Shown here: positions 12,346 to 21,212 of the stretch, piece by piece
Position numbering within the stretch: the first letter of the stretch is position 1
Layout of the letters: each line of letters begins with the position of its first letter
NCBI GenBank assembly: GCA_021234155.1
Contig: JAJEKV010000036.1
Location: 4,532,209-4,596,208 of the forward strand
Origin: Isoetes taiwanensis
Taxonomy: Eukaryota; Streptophyta; Lycopodiopsida; Isoetales; Isoetaceae
DNA length: 64,000 nt
Direction of reading: 5' to 3'
The notes under the pieces: model-generated
Seen by the model: the letters and a program-made list of their open reading frames with translations, nothing else
Database searches by the model: none
What the model was told of the DNA's origin: nothing
Program-made: the position numbers and the translations under genes

Positions 12346-13929
12346 AAGCACTTCTAGGAAAACTAGCTCTTTGTCTGCTAGATCGGGCTAACCCGCTCGT
12401 GATTAGGCTGTCGGCGATGAAATAACCATGTCATCTATCCGTTGCTACTTGTAAAAGCTTGTCTAAAGCAAATCAAGTAGTGCAACAATGTTTCAAATCC
12501 TGATCAAAAAATATGGGGTGCAATTATCGGGCCAATTCTAAGCTTGGAAACGCATCGGTGGTTGTCTCTTTGCACGCGGCAATGCAAACACCAAGAAAAG
12601 AGGCGCCGGTTTGTCTTGATTATGTAAGCAAATGCAACCGGCATCATCAAGTGGGCAAATGGTATACCTTTTAAACTATATTTTGAAAAACTTAAGGGCT
12701 TGAGCAAAGATACTCTGCCGCCTTATTGGATATCGCTATCACTAGCATGTGTAACAAGCATGAACTATGCCAGCCGGGTTTGGCAGCAGACTTTTGACCA
12801 TTTGGTTTTGCATCATTTGTGGACAAGATTATGGTATATATGGGACAGGGTTAGTCCTATGGCCTCAATGTTATCTCCCCGCATATAGCCAACATGCTTT
12901 TGAACCATTTGTTATGACTGCAAGAAAATAACGCATTAAATAGAAAGAATCATCGAAGGACATCACTTAGATTCGTACATTACTTAGTTTTGTGGATGTT
13001 GATTTTGTTAGGAAAGCTATCGTGCAATTGGACGGCGCGCAATCAAGTTGGAAAGAGCAGTAGAGCGATGCATAAATGTATTGCTTGAGGTTATAAAGCT
13101 TAAAGTTAATTATGTTGTGCAGGAAGCATCAAAAATATATTTCGGCGCTACCCCAACATGTCAGGCATTTTACTCCCTGTTTCTTTATCATTGATACCGA
13201 TTTGGTCAGCAAAATAATATCTTCATTGTCTGTTTTAGGTATGAATCCATGACTGCTACAGTTTGTGAGAACCTAGATACATTGGATGAGTCAGAAGCAA
13301 AGGTATAGACAAATTTCTTCGTAGCTTATTACAACTTGGACTCTTTGTTTAAGTAATTGGCTTCTTGTTAATTGGCATTGCAACATCACTCTGTCATGCC
13401 ACTTACTAAAAGCATGTTCTGAGGTTTCAATGATATGGATTATTGGAAAATATGCGAGAACATATAGACAATCTTGGTGTGAGCTACTTGAGAGCTTTCT
13501 AGAAACCTTTTCTCGAGGAAACTGCTTCAGTGCAATTGCAATTCGCTCGCAGGTTTGTTAAATTGTTTTTCAAAAACATTTGGGCCGGGGCTTACAGGAT
13601 AAGTGGGAAGCTTGTAAGACGAGATGGCTAAATATTTTATAGTATTAGATTTGAAATAATGTCGCCACTCCGTTGGATGGTATTATGATTCAATTTAATA
13701 AGAACTCTTTTGGCCTTAGGCGATTTGTGGACCCTTCAAATCGGTGAATTTGAAATTGAGTTTGGGAAGGGTATAGGGAAAGAAGGTGAGATAATAGATC
13801 TAGGTGTGAGCCACAAACTTAGTCCAAAGTCCTCGGTTGGTATTCTTATAATAGTAAACAAATAGCAAACCAAGCAGAGAAAAGCAAAGGAATACCTAAA
13901 AAAGCGGGGCATATAGACCGTTAGACATA
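12346..13929. other. Non-coding stretch, nothing recognisable
   Basis: Read on both strands. Only short frames without motifs are present. I see no repeats longer than a few bases and no splice-linked exon chain. Confidence 0.5.
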
Positions 13930-14023
13930 ATTTTAAAGAAGACATTAATGGCACAAATTTTGAGCGTAATGGTCTCAATTTTAAAGAAGACATTAATGGC
14001 ACAAACGAAGCGTAATGGTCTCG
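13930..14023 (+). repeat. Two-copy tandem repeat, 48 and 46 bp
   Basis: Unit 1 (13,930-13,977) and unit 2 (13,978-14,023) both begin AATTTTAAAGAAGACATTAA and end CGTAATGGTCTC. They differ only in a short segment after GGCACAAA. This is a recent local duplication. Confidence 0.85.
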
Positions 14024-14181
14024 ATGAAAATGAATCGAAGATTTGGAACCCGGAGGAATCACACGAGGAACAAATGATGGTTGGTAGCGCTTGAATTTTT
14101 ATATTGAATAGGCGGCTCTTCTTTTTTTGTGTACATTAAAGTTGTTTAAAGAATCCATGTTGTGGAAATGGATTATTTAAC

Positions 14182-14345
14182 GTTGGCCCTCCTGTAAAGT
14201 TGAATTTAATGAGACAGATTCAGTCACAGGAGGGCCAATTTCAAAAGGCTTTACAGGAGGGCCAACATTCTTTAAAGATCTGAATTTAATCATGTGGCTG
14301 AATTTAAACTGCTGAGACAGATTCACCCACAGGAGGGCCAATTTC
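14182..14345. repeat. Inverted and direct repeats built on ACAGGAGGGCCAA
   Basis: An 18-bp arm at 14,182-14,199 (GTTGGCCCTCCTGTAAAG) is perfectly complementary to 14,249-14,266, with a 49-bp loop. The same ACAGGAGGGCCAA core recurs in direct orientation near 14,226, 14,254 and 14,329. The 14,211-14,241 segment (GAGACAGATTCA... to GGCCAATTTC) recurs at about 14,313-14,345. The arrangement suggests a small fold-back element or repeated insertion/duplication events just beyond the 3' side of the methyltransferase pseudogene. Confidence 0.7.
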
Positions 14346-14921
14346 TTAGCTCTAATGGATCTGGATGTGTCAGCATTATCAAAAGAGTTCTTTGATTTAA
14401 GTATTTGGTAATGTTTTTGCACCTTAGATGCTAAAATCAAGCAGAGTTTCATTAAAGTTGGAAATTTCGTGATTCCATTTTCGCTCGAAATGAAATTGTT
14501 CCTTGTTTTTTCACACATTCAGCAATCAAATCTGCGCTATTTACTTAAAAATGCACAAGGATTAGCCTGAAAACCGCTCTATTTGACACGAAATGGTGCG
14601 GAAATCGACGGACGAGACAACCTGGTTGCGCCATTTGAAGAAAAATTGTGGAAAAAAAGCAATAAAGTCGCTACATTTGAAGTGAATCATAAGGACAATA
14701 CACGGGAAAAAGCAAACAAATAGCGCGGCCGCGCAGTCTGTTGCAATATATTCATATTGCAAATGGCGCCAAGGCCTATTTGCTTTACAAGTAGGATATA
14801 CAAAAGGGGCAAACACATTAAGATCGTATGTGTCATCAGTATTCAAAAGATTAATCAGTACAGTAATCAACAATACCACAGAGGTAAATCTTATATACAA
14901 GTATGATATGCAAATCAGTTT
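14346..14921. other. Non-coding interval beside the methyltransferase pseudogene
   Basis: No conserved coding motif. It contains one CAAATGGCGCC motif near 14,759 of the kind that recurs around the adjacent gene. It would be 3' flank or 3' UTR if the minus-strand gene was ever transcribed. Confidence 0.45.
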
Positions 14922-17900
14922 TCAATATTCCTCACCAAAAATCTTATCATCTGCATTATCAATATCTTCAGGGTTAATCTTACTTCGGTCAACCTGCGAA
15001 TCTGTGTCTTTTACCACTTGTTCCCCGGATCCTGTGGCCTCTCCTCCACCACCATGTGATGTCTCTCCTGGAGTAGGTCCAGTGAGTGCCAAAACTTTAC
15101 GAGAGTCCATGGCTGCTGGATCAAGCAAGGGATTAATGACGTTGTCAATTCTTCCAAGAATCCCTAGCATACATTGGATCTTTTTTCCATCATGCTCATA
15201 GGCCACACTACTCCTTTTTAACTGCAATGATGCCCTAGTAAAAGCCCCACCAGAAAAGAAGTCCAGAACAACGTTACCTGGAGGGCAGAGCTTATCGACA
15301 AGGTATGATGTTGTAGCAGGACCGACCTGCTTGTGAACCAAGTATTCCCCTTCCATACCTTGCCAATCAGATTTGAACCTGCCCTCGGGAGCTTGTTAGC
15401 CGATTCTCCGCTCGGCACCAACCGCTTCTTTATGGGTCTTAGGAACTTCGGGTGCTTTCCAGGGGATGTTCACCATAAAACCCGAGATCCGTGTGTTCAT
15501 CAGTCGTTTGGCTGAGATCCCGGTGGCTATAACCATAGTCGTTGGCTCTTTTATGCCACCACCGGGTGCCCACCCACTTTCCTCTTCGTACATGCCTAAG
15601 TAAACTCTAGATCTCGGATTCTAGTCTCTCCAGAGCGCAGTAAGAGACTTGTATGTTCCGCTTAGCAAAACATATTATCCAAAGATGTCTCAACATCCGT
15701 CATCTTAGAAGCAAAGATCAAAGAATTTGGCCAGTGGCGGGATCCCAAATCGGAGTAATTTGCCTCAAGATCCAAACAGATCATGTCAAGGTGACAACAC
15801 GATCGGATCCCTCGACAATCCCACCACTAGAAACACACTCCACATTAAATCTTTTGAGGTCGCCCTCGGCCGGGCTTTAGAAGCTTACGGATGGATCTGC
15901 CTAATGAGAAGGGCACATTACCATGGACGCCCTCTTCGTGATGCCGTCGGAGACCCACTTATTATGCACAACCCCCACGATAGGAGGGTTGAGTCTGGGA
16001 ATCCCTCGAACACCTTTCTCAAGTCCTCGAACTTTCTCAGACTTGATTCCAAGTTCATCATGGATGTAGTTGAGAATCTCCTTCTTCATGTAGGCAAGAA
16101 TCCTCAAGTTCTCAGGCTCGCCTTGAAAAAATTTTCACCATTATAATCCGATGTGACCTTAACATAAATGTCCCCCTCGATGGCTTCCACGGAGGACAGG
16201 TTACGCAATCTTCATAATCTAGGCCTCTCATGCATCCGAGGTAGTTCTCGCTAAAATAATCCTTATCCTTTGCCCAATTGATCGCTATTTGTTGGCCCTT
16301 GTTATCTTCAGCTCCCCTTTTCCATTTATTCCACATTTGGCTAAAAGAGAGCGTAAATGTCGTCTGCGGCATGAAAACGAACCTGTTGACATCCTTGGTA
16401 TGCTTTCCCCTGAGAATCTTGTCAACCATTTCAAGGTAATGCTGAAACGCAAACCCAACATGTTAGAGCTTGAATGAAGCAAAGAAGTGTCAAATAATGC
16501 CGTTCGCCATTTGAGCCTCAAATGACAGAAGCGCCATTTACCTCAAATGGCTAACGGCGCCATTTGGCTCATACTGTTGGTACATACCTTTGTATTCGCC
16601 GCTTGATTGGCCTTTTCTCGCTGGTGCCGGTTTTTGCCGCACTCCGGTATTGCCTACGGTGGTGTATCCGATCCGGCGTATGGTTCCTTAAACACCGTCC
16701 TGGCTACGATGTCATTGACATCCACACTAAGCTGAAGAAGGTCCAAGTCACTCAGTTCTCCAGAAAGAACTCTGCAGATCCTATAAGTGTAAATCTTTCT
16801 GAGTTCTACTCTGGCATCTTCTGTCCCCAACTTCTAATAATAACGAAGCCGAGCGGCCGAGACGTAATGGTTGCCATTGATGATGTAGAACCTCATACCA
16901 GGCAGTCGATTCTTGTGACCATGGTACTAGGCGCTTTGTATCCGGATCATAGGGCACCACATCGCCGTGAAGACCGGATGGGGATCTTCAGCAAATGACT
17001 TGCACAGTTTCCTAACATGTTCAGGATTTACAACTCGTGCTGTCATGTTTGGAGGTGCCTCTTCCATATCCCAGATGGATATTTTTCTGATATATGTCAC
17101 ACCTAGAGGAAACATGTGACCGTGCTGCTGTATTTTCTTTAGAGTTTCTTCTGCCAACTCCTCCTCGGCATCACGGTCCATCTTCAGTTCCGAAGGCACC
17201 TCCAAACTTTCCATTTTCTTCTGCTTTCTGACCCTCATCTCTTTCTTTGTTTCCCTCTTCCTTTTAGGCGGAATGCTATCAGCCGTCGATGCAGTGCCTT
17301 TACCTCTCCGATGTGGGGAGGAATCACTAATGGTTCTCTCTGAATCCTGTTTGGCCGGGGACTTGAGAGGAGAACCGATCTTGATAGAAGGAGACTTGGG
17401 AGCTGACTTGGGAGGAGACCTGGCATTCTCCTCGTCTTTCTTTTGATTCTCTTCCTCATGCTCTGTCCCTTCCATTTGGACTTCCTTTGGTTTGGTTTTT
17501 TCTTCCCTTGGCTTGGCTTGCCTAAGGCTTGGCTTTTTCCTTGAAATCTCCTCGGCCAAGTGCGTTGCCCATTAGAGCAGGCATATTACAAGAGGTCTTG
17601 GCTCGACAATATGTGACCTGAGTTCTTTGATCCGTCCATAGCTGAAGCCGGAGAATGCCAAATCCTCTAAGTAGCTCGACCGTGCCATTAATACCCATTT
17701 TGCTCTCTGTTTTCGTGATGAAGGCAACGCCGCCTTTTTCTTCGGTAGACTTCGGTCCTTGATCTTTGGATTCCATCATCTCGTGGATTGTAAAAGCGCC
17801 AAATCCATGCAATACTGGTCAATGCCGACATTCACGGGGATCCTCCATCAGGCAACCAAAGAAGTCTAATCTTCCCCGCTTTTTCACCTCTCGCATGTTG

Positions 17901-18133
17901 ACAATGATGCCAAGCTGCATCACAACGTCTTGCTCACCACTTCTTGACTTTGTGAGGAGGCAAAGTTCTCTCCTCTTGTCCCCCTTTGTGGGGTCGACCC
18001 CTTCTTCCAAGGGAATTGCCCTGACAATTTCCATGCACCATGGCCTTCCAGCCATGACCACGGTCTTCTCCGTCACTACGTTTTGGGCCTTGGACAACGA
18101 AGCTGCACAAGAAAATAACAAATCAACAATCAA
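14922..18133 (-). pseudogene. ParB-like domain plus N4/N6-type DNA methyltransferase gene, frameshifted
   Basis: Read from 18,133 downwards the gene has an N-terminal region without known signature (about 18,100-17,560). A Lys/Pro/Glu/Ser-rich linker follows (17,559-17,170). Next comes a ParB/sulfiredoxin-like domain (17,130-16,690): NPEHVRKLCKSFAEDPHP resembles the beta-strand/helix start, and MRFYIINGNHYVSAARLRY resembles the ParB DGxHR motif (here NGNHY). The C-terminal part (15,356-15,180) has VVLDFFSGGAFTRASL and SSVAYEHD, an AdoMet motif I and acidic strand end as in N6_N4_Mtase proteins, where motif I follows the catalytic motif. A clear [DNS]PP[YFW] motif is not preserved; CPPW near 16,190 and a segment near 15,800-15,745 are candidates. 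At least five frame changes and several stops are visible. A TTTTCTTGTGCAG acceptor-like site near 18,101 hints at an upstream exon. ParB plus methyltransferase fusions are familiar in phages and plasmids. A nuclear plant copy would be transferred or transposon-borne; that is inference. Confidence 0.58.
16500..16572. repeat. CGCCATTTG / CAAATGGCG motif cluster inside the methyltransferase pseudogene
   Basis: Within about 70 bp the motif GCCATTT(G/A) occurs four times (near 16,504, 16,533, 16,559 and as the reverse form CAAATGGC near 16,543), on both strands. The coding frame of the surrounding gene is interrupted here. The same motif dominates 18,160-18,310 and 19,950-20,130. Confidence 0.6.
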
Positions 18134-18334
18134 GTAATGAAACCCAAACCCAACCTACTACGCCATTTGCATGGAAATGGCGCCGCTGCGCCATTTGTAT
18201 CGAAATGGCCATTTGCATGTCATTTGTTTTATCGAATCCGATTTTTGATGGGCGCCATTTCGATACAAATGAGCGATGCGCTGCGCCATTCCATGCAATG
18301 AGGCCATTCATTTCTCGACTGGCGAGTCGGGTAT
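18134..18334. repeat. Second CGCCATTTG / CAAATGGCG motif cluster
   Basis: Between about 18,160 and 18,300 CGCCATTTG(C/T)AT-type and reversed AAATGGCG motifs alternate on both strands, with GGAAATGGCGCCGCTGCGCC as one of several nested palindromes. It lies immediately upstream (5') of the methyltransferase pseudogene. Confidence 0.65.
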
Positions 18335-18455
18335 CCCTCAGCCAGCCAACAATCCAGAGTGTACACTCCCTATTCTCGCATCGCGAGTCGAGGCATTCTC
18401 GACGCGCGAGTCGATAATAAGGCCTGTACTTTCTAGATTGTTGGCAAGCTGAGGG
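18335..18455. repeat. Imperfect inverted repeat enclosing CGCGAGTCGA motifs
   Basis: The 24-nt arm 18,335-18,358 (starting CCCTCAGCCAGCCAACAATC) pairs with 18,432-18,455 with three mismatches. The loop and outer flank carry GGCGAGTCGG, CGCGAGTCGAGG and CGCGCGAGTCGA, themselves near-palindromic. It could be a small non-autonomous transposon, or paired binding sites upstream of the minus-strand gene. Confidence 0.65.
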
Positions 18456-19429
18456 AGAGGCGATCGGGTTGAGAAATGGCGATTGGCGCTTATTCAAGAT
18501 GGAAATGGCGCTAGTTGGCTTCATTTACATTACACTACATCTAAACAAACTACAAAACTAACACAGCCCAAAACGGAACCACAACAACTCTATCCTAGAC
18601 ACCTGGCTACATCAAACAAATACGGTCAGGCTTATTTCTTTCGTAAGGAACCACGTAAAACTAACTATCCTAGACACTGGCTACATGAAAAACATGTCAA
18701 GGCTTATTTCAATGCCCATGACCCCCGAAAAATAGCTAAAAACAAGATTTAACTAAACGGAACCCGAGGCCATCGTCAGTAACGACATGGACCGTGAGAA
18801 ATTCTACTCCACCCTTTTTCCTCGAACTCCCGGATCAACAGCGCTACCAAAGGCTTAGAGAGAGAAAGCTAGGGCTTAGAGAGAGAAGGAGAAGGCATAC
18901 TGGGCCGGGCGGAAGGCCTGGATAGTGGGCGGCGGATGAGATGAAATGAAAGAAATGAAATGAGAGAAAATAAACCCGCCGAAATAAATGGCGCTGACAG
19001 ATTTGGTCCGCCAAATTGACCAACCCTTCAACCCGCCCAATCCACTTGAATTTTAAATTTTGAATTTGAATTTCACCGTCCGAATTCAATTAAATTTAAA
19101 ATTTGAATTCCGCCCGGTCGCCACTTAATTTTAAAATTTGAATTCCCGCCACTTTTCGGCAGATATATTGTGAATTCCCCTGTCTCAAAGCGTTTATAAA
19201 ATCTGCGGTACGGATATATGGTAAACGAAGGCGCTTTGTCCTCGTGACTTCGCGAGGTTGCGATTTTACGCTCCCGATCCCTCGCTTCAACATCCGCGGT
19301 ACTTGCGCCTTTAGAGGACTTGGTAAATTCCGACGTCTATTCCGCTTTAGGCATTGGTTCAGGGTAGCTTCTTTTGGGTGCTACAGCCGGTTGTAGGCAC
19401 TTTTAGTTGGTTCGCGGGACTTCTTCATT
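18456..19429. other. Non-coding; A/T-rich repeated words
   Basis: No gene is recognised. Near 18,480-18,515 two more AAATGGCG motifs occur. Between 19,045 and 19,150 the word TTTAAAATTTGAATTC is repeated with variations and with CGCCAC in between, and GCCCGGTCGCC sits in the middle. Confidence 0.5.
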
Positions 19430-19595
19430 TCATATAGCGCTTCTTCATTTCATAGCAGACGCTTCTTCATTTGATAGCGTGCGCTTCACTTGGTTGTTGC
19501 TTCTTCATTTCATAGCGGGCGCTTCACTTGATTAGCGGGCGCTTCTTCATTTCATAGCGTGCGCTTCACTTGGTTAGCAAGCGCCTACTTGATTC
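19430..19595 (+). repeat. Degenerate tandem repeat with GCTTCTTCATTTCATAGCG
   Basis: Units built from GCTTCTTCATTT(C/G)ATAGC and GCGCTTCACTTGGTTAGC alternate at least six times with small changes. It lies directly upstream of a candidate plus-strand first exon at 19,616, so it could be promoter-proximal or simply satellite-like. Confidence 0.75.
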
Positions 19596-19615
19596 AAGGC
19601 TCTTCCCTTCTTTCA

Positions 19616-19649
19616 ATGGCGCGATTCTCGATCTACAATGATCCCAAAG
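19616..19649 (+). CDS. Candidate short first exon (MARFSIYNDPK)
   Basis: ATGGCGCGATTCTCGATCTA begins an 11-codon frame ending CCCAAAG, followed by GTTAGT, a good 5' splice site. The start context TCAATGGCG is favourable. A matching acceptor may be TTGCATGCTTGCAG at about 20,189-20,202, which opens the Tnp1-like segment, but the phase does not match without a frameshift. The evidence is only start context plus donor. Confidence 0.2.
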
Positions 19650-20188
19650 GTTAGTGACTGCTCGTTTTTAGTTTAACTGCCGCCAATTTCTCCTATAAGT
19701 GCGAATAATGTTTCTAGCCCTGTAGTAATCTGTAGTAACCTGTAACAATCCGTGAAATGTCGTAGTGTGTTGTAATCTGCAAGTAATCAGAACAATCTGT
19801 AATAATCTTGTAGTCTCAGCAATCTCTACTAATGTGTAACTGTAATCTTGATGAATCATTTGTATCCCGTAGTTATATGTAGTAAGTTGTAGTAACCGAA
19901 CCGTGTGTCTGGCTGTCCTAAGTTTTCCCTCGTTTTGTTCCTAAGAAAGCCAAATGGCTACCGGTGCGCCATTAGATCAAATAAGCGCAGCCGCCATTTG
20001 TCTCAAATAAGCAAATGCCGCTTATTTGTCTCAAATGGCGCATCCGCTTATTTACTCAAAAAGCTGGCGCTATTTTGTGGCAAATGGCAAATCGGCGTTT
20101 GTTTGAACAAAATGGCGCACCCGCCATTTGTCTGCTTTGTGAATATTTTATGCTCATTTTCATGGGGTTTCTAACAATGTGTGTGTCA
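19650..20188. other. Non-coding; TGTAGTAATC degenerate repeats and third CGCCATTTG cluster
   Basis: From about 19,700 to 19,890 variants of TGTAGTAATC/TGTAATAATC recur at least ten times (degenerate microsatellite). From 19,950 to 20,130 the CGCCATTTG/CAAATGGCG motif appears about seven times on both strands, with CTCAAATGGCGCATCCGC as one example. If 19,616 is a real exon, this whole interval is its intron. Confidence 0.55.
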
Positions 20189-20840
20189 TTGCATGCTTGC
20201 AGGAAAAGGACCTTGCAGAACTTCCTCTGTGGGGACGTGGTTGTTGCTAGGGGGCATGAACTGCATAGAGGGCACATACATGGAAAGAACATTGACTACT
20301 TTAGGAACGTCGTCGTGGAGGTTACTGAAGCCATAATTCCATCCCAAGTGCTTCCCTTTATGTGCAAAAAGCGGATAACGTTCTTCGGGCCGTAGGCACA
20401 CTTATCGAATGGCCTAGGACGTGGACGGAGAACTGGCCCGTGATGCTACACCGCAGATCATCATCCGAGACTAAAAAACCCCAACCTGCCTAGTAGTTCC
20501 TCTACATCGTCATCAACCAGTTCTCCTACATCTCAGCCAATGAGCAACACGGAGAACTTGGTGAACTTATGCAGTGACAATGTTGTTGTTGGCAGAGGTC
20601 ATAGGCTGAATAGAAGTAGCATCCATGGGAAGGATGTGGATGCACAGAACGTGGTTGTCCAAGTTACCGAGGCCGTGGTGCCCACAAAGTGCTTCCGATT
20701 GCATAATGCGGGTGCGGATAATATTGCAGTAGGTCGGGCACATTCATCGAATGGCCTCGAAGCGATATACGTTTTCATGGCATTGATGCAGCCCATGATG
20801 AGACACCAAGATCAGACATGGGGACACCTACCTCATACAA
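20189..20840 (+). pseudogene. Tandem En/Spm Tnp1-like domain remnants
   Basis: Two copies of the same protein module follow each other. Copy 1 (about 20,208-20,440) reads GDVVVARGHELHRGHIHGK, NVVVEVTEAIIPS and, after a one-base shift, ADNVLRAVGTLIEWPRTW. Copy 2 (about 20,570-20,800) reads DNVVVGRGHRLNRSSIHGKD, NVVVQVTEAVVPTK and, shifted, GTFIEWPRSDIR. The order G-x-V...HG...V-x-V..V...P then V-G-x-x-(I/V)-x-WP resembles the plant Tnp1/En/Spm-like transposon domain, which ends in a VAWPRHL-type motif. Both copies have the frame break at the same place, just before the WPR motif. It precedes the DUF7869-type gene on the same strand and might be part of one composite element. Confidence 0.42.
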
Positions 20841-21212
20841 CTCATACATAGAATCTGCGTGGAGGCAGTATCCGATGCAGATGAAGAGATTGATCCATCA
20901 GTGGATTTAGCTACTCTGGGTTTGCGCGCAGAATACCATCGATGATGATGAGCCACCACCTAGTTACTCAAGAACGTAACTCTTGGAAATGCAAAGGCCA
21001 CATTCTCCATTCTTGTACTAGAACTAAATATGCGAGGCTATAATTCTATTCAAAGGATCCTCGTGATGTTTGTTGATGATGAATTTTAGGAGACACAAAG
21101 GTTGGCCTTTGTGTTGGAAAAGGTGCTTCTTAACCAATGAAAGAGGATCGAGATGTCATGCTTTGCGTAAAGGCCAAGTGAGAATGCACTTGTTCGGTGG
21201 AAAAATAACGAT

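Noticed and set aside
14922-18133. Bacterial contamination as the source of the methyltransferase gene
   Set aside because: It is embedded between plant-type repeats, has a splice-acceptor-like site, eukaryotic-type linker composition and shares dispersed motifs with the flanking DNA; an insertion in the plant genome fits better, though it cannot be excluded without reads.
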